A DNA stretch of 45,732 nucleotides from CAIWXH01 sp964555675 (lineage in GTDB: Bacteria > Chloroflexota > Chloroflexia > Chloroflexales > Chloroflexaceae). The position numbers and the translations under genes are program-made. Positions 16,714-27,211 of this stretch are shown piece after piece. Where the stretch lies: contig CAZKTU010000024.1 in the NCBI GenBank assembly GCA_964555675.1, positions 1 through 45,732 of the forward strand, written 5' to 3'. The notes beneath the pieces were generated by a model. It worked only from the letters and a program-made list of their open reading frames with translations. It was not told the DNA's origin and did not search any database. Within the stretch, counting starts at the first letter, position 1. The number at the start of each line of letters is the position of its first letter.

Positions 16714-17042
16714 GCGACATTATCCGGCGCGAGGAGTTCGGCGAGGTCGCCATCTTGCATATTACGACCACGAGCGTGGATGCGATCTCGGCCGCCGCGA
16801 TCGCCGCCGAGTGTCAGGAGATGCGCCCGATCACGGTGCTCGACTTCAGCGAGGTCTCGTTCATCAACTCGGCCGGCATCTCGGCGCTACTCAAGTTCGT
16901 CGTCTCGGCGCGCAAGGCGGGCTACAAGCTCTTCGCGATGCACGTCAGCCCGCACCACCAGAAGATCTTCAAGATGGTCGAGATGTCGCGCTTCATGCCC
17001 TCGATCGAGGAGCGCGACCTCGCCGAGTACCGGGTCGCGTAG
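16710..17042 (+). CDS. STAS-domain anti-sigma factor antagonist (RsbV type)
   Basis: A 110-residue single STAS domain. The core VLDFSEVSFINSAGISALLKFV places Ser54 (in NSAG) at the position phosphorylated in SpoIIAA/RsbV proteins. The preceding residue is Asn rather than the common Asp. Dephosphorylated it would bind the kinase encoded immediately upstream; the PP2C at 13235 would restore it. GGAGGG seven bases before the ATG and the four-base overlap with the kinase gene imply coupled, near-equimolar synthesis. Confidence 0.9.
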   Translation: MSDIIRREEFGEVAILHITTTSVDAISAAAIAAECQEMRPITVLDFSEVSFINSAGISALLKFVVSARKAGYKLFAMHVSPHHQKIFKMVEMSRFMPSIEERDLAEYRVA

Positions 17043-17067
17043 AACGGCGAACGCCAGCCTTCGGATA

Positions 17068-17076
17068 TGGTATAGT
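17068..17076 (+). promoter_or_regulatory. Extended -10 element before the response regulator
   Basis: TGG followed by TATAGT (17071-17076) makes an extended -10 and shares ATGGTATAGTAG with the element at 14439-14450. No good -35 is present, as is usual for extended -10 promoters. The resulting leader would be about 100 bases. Confidence 0.5.
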
Positions 17077-17180
17077 AGGGGCGTCGCCATCGGTGAGGCC
17101 GGAATCAGAGTCGCGCTATGTAATAAGTGCGCTGCTCGCCCGTTTGTGTCTTTGAGTGTTGAGTTCGAAGCGAGGCACAT

Positions 17181-17555
17181 GTGTCCCACACGGTGATGGT
17201 TGTAGAAGACGATCCGGCCACCCGCCGGCTCTACCGGTTCCTGCTGTCCAACAGCGGCTATACGGTCGTCGAAGCCGAGGACGGCGTGGCCGCCCTGGAG
17301 CGGCTTGCCCTGCAGGCGTGCGACGTCATCATCACCGACATGAACATGCCGCGCATGGGCGGGATCGATCTGGTCCGTACGCTGCGCCAGAACAACTCTG
17401 ATATCTATGTGATCATGGTCACCGCCTTCGGCACACCGGACACAGAAAAGCATGCCTTCCGGGCCGGAGTGAATGAGTACCTCACCAAGCCATTTGATTT
17501 CGAAGAGCTCGAGCGTCGCGTGCAGACTTTCTTCGCCCGACGCCAGAGTACGTAG
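17181..17555 (+). CDS. Single-domain response regulator
   Basis: A 124-residue receiver with the acidic pair in VVEDDPATRRL, phospho-acceptor Asp53 in ITDMNMPRMGG, the switch Thr in MVTAFG and Lys in YLTKPF. It has no output domain. The GTG start is preceded by GCGAGG at suitable distance. It lies between the STAS gene and the HD-GYP gene and probably takes phosphate from a kinase elsewhere or from CheA. Its closest look-alike in the window is the receiver of the HD-GYP protein rather than the CheY-like protein at 10215. Confidence 0.88.
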   Translation: MSHTVMVVEDDPATRRLYRFLLSNSGYTVVEAEDGVAALERLALQACDVIITDMNMPRMGGIDLVRTLRQNNSDIYVIMVTAFGTPDTEKHAFRAGVNEYLTKPFDFEELERRVQTFFARRQST

Positions 17556-17690
17556 CCGTCCAGCCCTCCCCCTTCGCCCGCCCCTCGGAAGGGTATCCGA
17601 TCCCTTCCCCTCCTCTCTGTCCCCTCCAGATCCCCTGGCCAGCCCCCTGCGCGATGAAGATATTGCAAGCACCGCCCCGGCGCACTGTAG

Positions 17691-17718
17691 TGGAAACGAC
17701 AGGTTCTCCTACTACAAT
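17691..17718 (+). promoter_or_regulatory. Weak promoter candidate before the HD-GYP gene
   Basis: TACAAT at 17713-17718 preceded at 16 bases by TGGAAA (17691-17696). It sits in the 266-base spacer between the response regulator and HD-GYP genes. I saw nothing else in that spacer. Confidence 0.35.
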
Positions 17719-17821
17719 GGTAAAAAACGGGTAGGGGCGAGCCCCGCGTCCACCTGCCCGGCTCCGTCAGCGGAGCGATGCCGCCACAGCGCTGCTGCGC
17801 CGAGTGGCCGAGGAGGGACGC

Positions 17822-19357
17822 ATGGCTGACCTGCTGCTGGGTACGGCCGCGCCGGCCGCGCGCGCGCGGCTGCTGGTCGTCGAGGACGATGCGAACATCA
17901 GGACATTCTGCCAGCGCCTGCTGCGGGTGACCTACGACGTCGAGGTGGCCGAGAACGGGTCGGTCGCACTCGAGCGGCTGCGCGAGCGCTCGTTCGACCT
18001 GGTGATCACTGACCTGCAGATGCCGGTGATGGGCGGGATCGAGCTGCTCGAGCAGATCCGCCAGCATCATGCCGAGTGCGATAGCCTGGTGATGACGGCC
18101 TATGCGACGGTCGACACGGCCCGCGAGGCTCTGAAGCTGGGCACCCTCGACTATGTCGACAAGCCGGTGGATTCGGAGAACCTGCTGCGCACGGTGCGCT
18201 CGTGCCTCGAGCTGCGACGGGTGCGCCAGGAGAAGGAGCGCCTGTCGGACCTGGTCTTTATGTACCAGTTCAGCCAGGCGATCGCCACCAGCCTCGACGT
18301 CGAGACTCAGGTCGAGCAAATTGTCGAGTTTCTCTGGCAGCGCTACGCGCCCGAGTCGCTGGCCCTCTCGATGCTGCTGGCCGAGGACGAGCAGCTGACC
18401 CTGCTGGCGGCCCGCACGCAAGAGGGCTGGGCCGACGAGGGCAGAGCGATGCCGCTGCGCCCGGAGTGTACCCCCGACGAGCTGCTGCAGGCGCACTTGC
18501 AGGTGGCCGGGGGCCGCGGCGCCGACGACGAGCTACGCTTCGCGGGGGTGGTGCTGCGCAGCCACGACCGCCCGGTAGGCTATCTGCACCTGGCGCGCCG
18601 CCCCGAGCAGCCGCCCTTCGACGCCGGCGAGCGCCGGCTGCTGAGCATCTTCGCGGGCCAGGTGGCGGCCTCGCTCGACAACGCCAAGCTGCACCAGGCC
18701 CTCAAGGACCAGCACCGCCAGACGATCGAGGCCCTGGCCGAGGCGATCGACGCCCGCGACGCCCACACCTACGGCCATTCGCGCCAGGTGACGCGCTACG
18801 CGGTGCGCCTGGCCGAGGAGCTCGGGCTGCCGGCCGAGCGGGTGGCCCTGCTCGACTATGCGGGGTTGCTGCACGACGTGGGCAAGATCGGTATCCGCGA
18901 CTATATCTTGCTGAAGCCGGGCGCCCTGAGCGACGAGGAGTTCGAGATCATGCGCCGGCATCCCCAGATCGGCGTGAAGATTATCGAGCGGGTGCGCGGG
19001 CTGCGTCAGACTCTGCCGATCATCGAGGGCCACCATGAGCGCTGGGACGGCAAGGGCTACCCCAACGGCCTGGCCGGCGAGGCGATCCCGCTCGAGGCGC
19101 GCATCCTGGCGATCGCCGACGCCTACGAGGCCATGACCGCCGACCGCGCCTACAGGCCGGCGATGGCCCAGGAGGAGGCCCTGGCCATCCTGGTGCGCGG
19201 CCGCGGCACGGCCTGGGACCCCGAGCTGATCGAGGTCTTCGTCGAGCTGATCAGGCGGGAGGGCCAGGAGCTGCAGATCCGCGGGCGCATGCCCCAGCTG
19301 CCGGTGCCCCTGATCCGCCCGCGCGAGGCGATGGCCGTAGGGGGCAAGGGCGACTGA
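17822..19357 (+). CDS. REC-GAF-HD-GYP cyclic-di-GMP phosphodiesterase
   Basis: A 511-residue protein. The receiver (about 15-130) has Asp64 in ITDLQMP and Lys in YVDKPV. A middle region (about 145-295) looks like a GAF domain. The C-terminal HD-GYP domain has HDVGKIG with H351-D352, EGHHERWDGKGYP with GYP at 412-414, and IADAYEAMT. The family hydrolyses cyclic-di-GMP to GMP. The ATG at 17822 is preceded by GGAGGG; an in-frame GTG at 17804 lies before that ribosome site. This is the last gene of the signalling block and gives it a probable second-messenger output. The full metal-ligand set appears intact, so activity is likely. Confidence 0.92.
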   Translation: MADLLLGTAAPAARARLLVVEDDANIRTFCQRLLRVTYDVEVAENGSVALERLRERSFDLVITDLQMPVMGGIELLEQIRQHHAECDSLVMTAYATVDTAREALKLGTLDYVDKPVDSENLLRTVRSCLELRRVRQEKERLSDLVFMYQFSQAIATSLDVETQVEQIVEFLWQRYAPESLALSMLLAEDEQLTLLAARTQEGWADEGRAMPLRPECTPDELLQAHLQVAGGRGADDELRFAGVVLRSHDRPVGYLHLARRPEQPPFDAGERRLLSIFAGQVAASLDNAKLHQALKDQHRQTIEALAEAIDARDAHTYGHSRQVTRYAVRLAEELGLPAERVALLDYAGLLHDVGKIGIRDYILLKPGALSDEEFEIMRRHPQIGVKIIERVRGLRQTLPIIEGHHERWDGKGYPNGLAGEAIPLEARILAIADAYEAMTADRAYRPAMAQEEALAILVRGRGTAWDPELIEVFVELIRREGQELQIRGRMPQLPVPLIRPREAMAVGGKGD

Positions 19358-19378
19358 ACCTAGGCAGCGGGCGAATGA

Positions 19379-19411
19379 AGAAGAGGCTGGAGCATTGCTC
19401 CAGCCTCTTCT
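19379..19411. terminator. Bidirectional intrinsic terminator between HD-GYP and gyrA
   Basis: A perfect 15-bp stem, 19379-19393 with 19397-19411, loop ATT, lies between the two convergent stop codons. The arms read AGAAGAGGCTGGAGC and its complement. U-rich bases (CTTCT) are within the 3' arm, and the mirror holds on the other strand. It is the clearest terminator in the window and marks the end of the signalling block. Confidence 0.85.
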
Positions 19412-19433
19412 CGTGCGTTTGGGGTCTGGGAAC

Positions 19434-21899
<2,466 letters not shown>

Positions 21900-21941
21900 G
21901 TCGTACTCCGCCGCTTTCTAACGCGTTAAATGCCACTTTCC

Positions 21942-21970
21942 ATTATACACGATCGCGGGCGGTTTGTCCA
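21942..21970 (-). promoter_or_regulatory. Sigma-70-type promoter of gyrA
   Basis: On the minus strand TGGACA (21970-21965) is followed after exactly 17 bases by a perfect TATAAT (21947-21942). The ATG of gyrA is about 40 bases downstream. This is the best promoter match in the window. Confidence 0.8.
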
Positions 21971-22025
21971 ATCTATTGGCGAACATACGTGCCTTTTCGG
22001 CGGCGCGGGCGTGGGCGCGGGCGAT

Positions 22026-22054
22026 TTGCCCCGGCCGGCCGGGGCTGCTATCAT
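22026..22054 (+). promoter_or_regulatory. Promoter candidate for the metallophosphoesterase gene
   Basis: TTGCCC (22026-22031) and TATCAT (22049-22054) are 17 bases apart, with the ATG at 22084. The -35 matches four of six consensus positions and the -10 five of six. Confidence 0.5.
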
Positions 22055-22083
22055 GCGGCGGTTAGCCACTTGTGGGGCGCGCC

Positions 22084-22818
22084 ATGATCTGGACCATCTC
22101 GGACCTGCACCTCTCTCACGCTCAGCCCAAGCCGATGGACATCTTTGGTCCCCATTGGCGGGACCACCCCGAGCGGATCGCGGCGGCCTGGCGGGCGCGG
22201 GTGTCCCCCGACGACTGGGTGCTGGTCGCCGGCGATATCTCGTGGGCCATGAAGCTGCCCGAGGCCCTGGTCGATCTGCGCTGGATCGACGCTCTGCCGG
22301 GGCGCAAGGTCATGATTCGCGGCAATCACGACTACTGGTGCTCGCGGCGAGTCAACCCGCTGCGGCCCCACATGCCCCCCTCGCTGACCCTGCTGGGCGC
22401 CGACGCCTGCGACATCGGCCCGGCGGTGGTCTGCGGCACGCGCGGCTGGGTCACGCCCGAGACGCCCGGCTACACCCCGGGCACCGACGAGCCGATCTAC
22501 CAGCGCGAGCTGACTATGCTCGACCGGGCCCTGGCCCACGCCAGGCAGCTGGCGGGCGAGCGCAAGCCGATCGTGGTGATGATCCACTACCCGCCCTTCG
22601 TCAGCCAGCAGCCGACCGAGTTCGCGCGCCGCATCGCGGCCTGCCCCGGGGTGCGGGCCTGCATCTATGGGCACCTGCATCGCAAGCAGGACCACGACAA
22701 TGCGGTCAACCGCACGATCGACGGGATCAGCTACCAGTTGACGGCGGCCGATTTTATCGGCTTTGGGCCGGTGGGGGTGCGGGGGCTTGGCGATATGCAA
22801 GGTTCGCCGGCGCTGTAA
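22084..22818 (+). CDS. Calcineurin-like metallophosphoesterase
   Basis: A 244-residue phosphoesterase with all family metal motifs in order: SDLHLS (6-11), GDISWAM, RGNHDYW, MIHYPP and YGHLH. These coordinate two metals and hydrolyse phosphomonoesters or diesters. No signal peptide or membrane segment is visible, so it is cytoplasmic. The natural substrate cannot be inferred. ATG 22084 opens with MIWTISDLHLS as expected; an in-frame GTG four codons upstream is less likely. It is divergent from gyrA. Confidence 0.92.
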   Translation: MIWTISDLHLSHAQPKPMDIFGPHWRDHPERIAAAWRARVSPDDWVLVAGDISWAMKLPEALVDLRWIDALPGRKVMIRGNHDYWCSRRVNPLRPHMPPSLTLLGADACDIGPAVVCGTRGWVTPETPGYTPGTDEPIYQRELTMLDRALAHARQLAGERKPIVVMIHYPPFVSQQPTEFARRIAACPGVRACIYGHLHRKQDHDNAVNRTIDGISYQLTAADFIGFGPVGVRGLGDMQGSPAL

Positions 22819-22836
22819 ACGACCCGGCTCGATGGA

Positions 22837-22853
22837 ACGCAGGCCACCTGCGT
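22837..22853 (+). terminator. Hairpin after the metallophosphoesterase gene
   Basis: ACGCAGG-cca-CCTGCGT is a perfect 7-bp stem 19 bases after the stop codon, without a U-run. It may mark the 3' end of the transcript. The remainder of the 220-base spacer shows no gene. Confidence 0.4.
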
Positions 22854-22988
22854 GGGCCTGGCGAGTCCCCGCAGGCCGGCTTCGTAGCGAGAGCCCGGCG
22901 GTTTACCGGTCGGGCGCGGCGGCTCGCCCTTGTCTCAGTCTCTGGCCCCTATCACCGTGCGCTCATCAGGGGGCCAGGCGGAACGCTG

Positions 22989-22994
22989 TATAAT
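22989..22994 (+). promoter_or_regulatory. TATAAT -10 element before the glycosylation cluster
   Basis: A perfect TATAAT, with no convincing -35 at 16-18 bases. It would start transcription about 38 bases before the ATG at 23039 and could drive the five-gene glycosyltransferase run. Confidence 0.45.
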
Positions 22995-23038
22995 GGCGCG
23001 GTGTGCGCCCAGACGCGGGCGCCCTTTCTCGTGCCATT

Positions 23039-25951
23039 ATGGGCCTAGCCGACCTACAATCCGACAGCATGGCCAGGGGTCGGGCGCGCCCGACGCCCCT
23101 GAGTGAGCGCGACGCGCTGCCGGTGCTGACCTCGCTGCTGCTCGTGCTGCTGCTGAGCCTCGCCGTCGGCGCGATGGCCTACCAGGCCCCGCCCGCCGGC
23201 CGGGTGCTGGTGGGCTGGCTCGGCGATCGTCTCTTCCTGGGCGCGACGGCCGGCCTGGGCGAGGATGCGGTGCTGCGCGGCGACTTTTACGCCGACGACC
23301 TCAACCCCGACTCGCCGACGGGCCGCAGCCGCTGGACGCGCCAGCACGCCCGGGTGACGCTGCCCAATATCGGCGCCGGGGCCGGCCTCGAGCTGACCCT
23401 GCTGGCCCAGGGCTGGCCCGCCGATGTTGTCGGCGCGCCGGTGCCCCAGCCGCTGATCACCGTGCGCGCCGACGGCGTGCCGGTCGGCCAGTTCCAGCCC
23501 AGCGGCGAGTGGCGCCCCTTCAGCTTCAGCATCCCCGCAAGCGCCCGCAGCGGGGCCGACCTGACGATCGACCTCGACGCCTCGCACACCTTCACCGATA
23601 CACTCACCTACGGCGCCGACCCGCGCCCCAAGGGGCTGCGGCTGGCCGAGTTGCAGGTGCGCGCCGCCGAGGGCGACCCCGCGGCGGCCTACCCGCCGGC
23701 CTGGCGGGCGGTTGGCCTGATGGGCATGTGTACGCTGCTGCTCTATCTGCTGCTGACCCGGCTGCTGCCCTCGACGCCGGCGGTCTTCGCGGTCACCGCG
23801 CTCGGGGTCGCCGCGGCTGGGCTTGGGCTGGCCACGGCGCGCATCTGGATGGGCGCCGCCCTCTCGGTGGCCATGCTGGCCCTGGCCGCCCTGCTGGCCG
23901 TGGTCTGGCAGCGCGAGATCGTCGCCCTCGCCCGCAACCTGGTGCGACGCTACGCCTATGGGCGGGCCCTCGGCTATGGGCTGACGGCCGCGGCCCTGGT
24001 GCTGCTCGCCTATGCCCTGGCCCGGCTCTTCGTCTGGATGGGCGCCTTCGGGCAGCCCCTCTTCTGGCAGATCTTTCCCGACTCGCTGCTCTATGGGCTG
24101 CTGGCCGCGGGTCTGCTGGCCCTGGTCTTCGTCCTGGGCCGCGAGGGTCTGCCGCGCCTGGCCGACGGGGTGGTGGCGGCGCTCGGCTCGCGGCGGGGCG
24201 CCCTGATCTTGCTGCTCGGCTTCGGCCTGATCTGGGTCGGCTACGAGGCCTGGGTGATCGCCGGCCTGCCCTATGTCGGCCACGCCGACTACGCCGATAA
24301 CGCGGTGGTGGCCCGCAACCTGGCGGCCGGGCGGGGCTGGGTGGTCGACTATGTCAGCCAGTTCTACGAGCTGATCGACGGGACGACCAGACCCCAGGAG
24401 ACCTGGCCGCTGCTGCAGCCGGTCTGGATCGCGCCCTTCTTCCTGGCCCTCGGCCCGAGCGCCTGGGCGGCCAAGCTGCCGAACCTGATCTTCAACCTGA
24501 TCCTGCTGGCCATGGTCTACGGCATCGGGGCGCGGATCTGGGACCGGCGGGTCGGCCTGACCGCGGCGATCTTCACGCTGACCAACTACCTCTTCTTCCG
24601 GCTCACGATCTACGTGACCAGCGACCTGGCCTTCGTGGTCTTCAGCGTCGGGGCGCTGTACTGCCTGTACCGCTTCGTCGACAATGGGCGACCGACCGCC
24701 GATGAGAGCAGGGGCGGCCGGCGCGGGTGGGCATGGGCCAACCGCTACCTACTGCTCGCGGGCGTCCTCACGGGCCTGATGATGCTGCAGAAGCCCTCGG
24801 GGGCGATGATCGCCCTGGGCATGGGGCTCTGGTTCGTGGCTCAGCGCCTGCCCGCCGACTGGCGCGCCGAGCTGCGGGCCTTCTCGCCGCGGCGGCTCTG
24901 GGCCCTGGTCGCGCCGGTGGCCCTGTGGGCGACCCTGGCCCTGCTGATCCTCTCGCCCTACCTGGCCCGCAACCTGCTGCTCTTCGGCAGACCGGTCTAC
25001 TCGACCGAGAGCCACGACGCCTGGGTGCTGGGCTATCTGGGCAATAGCGGCGACGCCTGGGAGGAGATCTACCGGGTCTTCACCGCCGAGCTGGGCGGCC
25101 CCGGCACGCCCGACCGCAGCTGGATCCTGCGCTGGGGCTTCGACAAGACTCTGGCCAAGCTGGCGACCCAGGCCGAGGAGCTGCGCGATTACCTGATGCC
25201 GGTCTGGAGCGGGCTGCCCGACGGGGCGGCCTGGCTCTTCAGCGACAACGAGCGCAAGAACCTGGCCTCGGACATCGGGGCCTGGCTGGCCCTGATCGGG
25301 GTGATCGCGGCGTTGCGCTTCAGGCGCCGGCTGATCGGCCTGCTGGCGGCGGCCTACGCGCCTTACGTGGTCTTTATGCTGACCTACTGGCGCACGGACG
25401 AGCACCGCTACTGGGTGATGCTCATCCCGTGGCTGGCCCTGTTCGCGGCCTGGATGATCTGGGCCGGCTACGACAAGTTGGCGTCGATCGGCGACCGGCG
25501 TTGGGCGCCCCTGGGCCTGATCCTGGCCTGCGCGGCCATCGTGGGGGTGGTCGGCTTCTCGCGCCCCGATATCGCCAACAAGGTGCGCAACGAGCCGGGC
25601 ATCTGGGCGCCCGACCTGGCGGCCTATAGCTGGCTCGACGAGCGTCTGCCCGCCGAGACGGTGGTCATGACACGCATCCCCTGGCAGCTCAACTGGCACA
25701 CCGGGCAACCTGCGGTGATGATCCCGAACACGCCCGACCGGGCCAGGCTGTTGGAGATCGCGCGCCACTACGGCGCCGAGTACCTGGTGCTCGAGAACCA
25801 GCAGCGGGTCAAGGGCGACGCCGGCAGGCTGCTGGCGCCGCTGCTCGACCACGACAACCAGGTGGGACAGGTGATCGACGGCTTCGAGCTGGTCTACGCC
25901 AGCCCGAGCGAGGATTTTCGCGCCTTTATCTACCGCATTCCTGCGGAGTGA
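23039..25951 (+). CDS. Family-39-type membrane glycosyltransferase with N-terminal extracytoplasmic domain
   Basis: A polytopic enzyme of about 970 residues. One N-terminal membrane helix (about 28-48) anchors a soluble beta-rich domain (about 75-210, RGDFYADD to LRLAELQVRA). A bundle of a dozen or so membrane helices follows, with the GT-C type acidic loop GHADYADNAVVARNL (about 412-426), then a soluble C-terminal part. GT-C enzymes transfer sugars from polyprenyl-phosphate donors outside the membrane. The soluble domain is homologous by eye to the C-terminal domains of the enzymes at 29420 and 31977. Start choice is uncertain: ATG 23039 or 23069, neither with a Shine-Dalgarno. Its stop lies 12 bases before the GT4 gene. 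Confidence 0.85.
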   Translation: MGLADLQSDSMARGRARPTPLSERDALPVLTSLLLVLLLSLAVGAMAYQAPPAGRVLVGWLGDRLFLGATAGLGEDAVLRGDFYADDLNPDSPTGRSRWTRQHARVTLPNIGAGAGLELTLLAQGWPADVVGAPVPQPLITVRADGVPVGQFQPSGEWRPFSFSIPASARSGADLTIDLDASHTFTDTLTYGADPRPKGLRLAELQVRAAEGDPAAAYPPAWRAVGLMGMCTLLLYLLLTRLLPSTPAVFAVTALGVAAAGLGLATARIWMGAALSVAMLALAALLAVVWQREIVALARNLVRRYAYGRALGYGLTAAALVLLAYALARLFVWMGAFGQPLFWQIFPDSLLYGLLAAGLLALVFVLGREGLPRLADGVVAALGSRRGALILLLGFGLIWVGYEAWVIAGLPYVGHADYADNAVVARNLAAGRGWVVDYVSQFYELIDGTTRPQETWPLLQPVWIAPFFLALGPSAWAAKLPNLIFNLILLAMVYGIGARIWDRRVGLTAAIFTLTNYLFFRLTIYVTSDLAFVVFSVGALYCLYRFVDNGRPTADESRGGRRGWAWANRYLLLAGVLTGLMMLQKPSGAMIALGMGLWFVAQRLPADWRAELRAFSPRRLWALVAPVALWATLALLILSPYLARNLLLFGRPVYSTESHDAWVLGYLGNSGDAWEEIYRVFTAELGGPGTPDRSWILRWGFDKTLAKLATQAEELRDYLMPVWSGLPDGAAWLFSDNERKNLASDIGAWLALIGVIAALRFRRRLIGLLAAAYAPYVVFMLTYWRTDEHRYWVMLIPWLALFAAWMIWAGYDKLASIGDRRWAPLGLILACAAIVGVVGFSRPDIANKVRNEPGIWAPDLAAYSWLDERLPAETVVMTRIPWQLNWHTGQPAVMIPNTPDRARLLEIARHYGAEYLVLENQQRVKGDAGRLLAPLLDHDNQVGQVIDGFELVYASPSEDFRAFIYRIPAE

Positions 25952-25963
25952 GTGACAGCGCGT

Positions 25964-27211
25964 ATGCGCATACTGATGCTGGCATCGTCGTTCCCCAAGT
26001 GGCCAGGCGAGACGACGGCGCCGTTTATCGAAGAGATCGCGGCAGGGGTCGCGGCCCGCGGCCACGCGGTGACCTTGCTGCTGCCCTATCACCCCGAGCT
26101 GCGCCGCGGGCCCGAAGAGCGGGGGGTGCGCCTGCGCCCCTACCGCTACGCGCCCCACCCCGCGCTCAACATCTGGGGCTACGCCCAGTCGTTGGTGAGC
26201 GATACGCAGATCAAGGGCAAGGCCCTGGCGGCGGCCCCCTTTGCCCTGGCGGCCTCGCTGCTGGCGGTCGCGCGCGAGTTGGCGGCGGCCCGCGGGCGGG
26301 GCGAGCCGTACGACCTTGTGCAGGCCCACTGGGCGCTGCCCAACGGGCCGCCCGCGGCGCTGCCGGCGGGCCTCTTCGGCGTGCCCCTGGTGGTGAGCCT
26401 GCACGGCAGCGATATCTACCTGGCGGAGCGCCACTGGGCCATGGCCCTGGCGGCGGCGGGCGCTTTCAGAGCGGCGGGCGCGGTTACGGCCTGCAGCGGC
26501 GACCTGCGGGCGCGGGCGCTGGCCCTGGGCGCGCGCCCTGAGCACAGCTGTGTGATCCCCTACGGTGTGAATCCGCAGCAGTTTCGCCCCGACCCCGCGG
26601 CCCGCGCGGCCGTGCGCGCCGAGCTGGGTCTGGCCGCGGACGCGCCCCTGGTGGTGGGCATGGGCCGCCTGGTGGCCAAGAAGGGCTTCGGCGTGCTGCT
26701 CGAGGCCTGGCCCGCCGTGCTGCGGGCGAGCCCCGGGGCGACCCTGGCCATCGCCGGCTACGGCGATCTGCGCGAGCCTCTCGAGCGGCAGGCGGCCGAG
26801 TTGGGGATCGGCGGCAGCGTGCGCTTCCCCGGCCAACTCGAGCGTAGCCGGGCTGCGGCCTATGTGGCGGCGGCCGACGTCTTCGCGCTGCCGATCGTGC
26901 GCGAAGGTGTCGACGGCCTGCCGAATGTGCTGCTCGAGGCCATGGGCGCCGGGCGGGCCGTGGTGGCCTCGCGGGTGGCCGGCGTGCCCGACGTGATCGA
27001 CGACGGGGTCCACGGCCTGATCGTGCCCGAGCGCGAGCCGGCGGCCCTCGCGGCGGCCATCGGGCGCCTGCTGGCCGAGCCGGGTCTGGGGACACGCCTG
27101 GGTGGGGCGGCGCGGGCGCGGGTCGAGCGCGAGCTGACCTGGGAGCGGGCGGCCGAGCGCTACGAGGCGGCGTTTGTGGCGGCGCTCGGGGTGGGACTGC
27201 GGCATGGATAG
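25964..27211 (+). CDS. GT4-family glycosyltransferase
   Basis: A 415-residue GT-B fold enzyme. The N-terminal domain starts MRILMLASSFPKWPGE, with an acceptor-side glycine-rich loop, and continues through LVVSLHGSDIYLAERHW. The C-terminal nucleotide-sugar domain has VGMGRLVAKKGFGVLLEAW and the donor-binding region REGVDGLPNVLLEAMGAG with the paired glutamates. It retains the donor's alpha linkage and works at the cytoplasmic membrane face, probably on a lipid-linked or surface glycan. A GTG at 25952 is an alternative start. The gene overlaps the next by eight bases, indicating an operon. Confidence 0.92.
   Translation: MRILMLASSFPKWPGETTAPFIEEIAAGVAARGHAVTLLLPYHPELRRGPEERGVRLRPYRYAPHPALNIWGYAQSLVSDTQIKGKALAAAPFALAASLLAVARELAAARGRGEPYDLVQAHWALPNGPPAALPAGLFGVPLVVSLHGSDIYLAERHWAMALAAAGAFRAAGAVTACSGDLRARALALGARPEHSCVIPYGVNPQQFRPDPAARAAVRAELGLAADAPLVVGMGRLVAKKGFGVLLEAWPAVLRASPGATLAIAGYGDLREPLERQAAELGIGGSVRFPGQLERSRAAAYVAAADVFALPIVREGVDGLPNVLLEAMGAGRAVVASRVAGVPDVIDDGVHGLIVPEREPAALAAAIGRLLAEPGLGTRLGGAARARVERELTWERAAERYEAAFVAALGVGLRHG

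Noticed and set aside
22819..23038. Possible small RNA or tRNA in the spacer before the glycosylation cluster
   Set aside because: Only a 7-bp hairpin and a -10 box were found; no cloverleaf, T-loop motif or terminator with a U-run.
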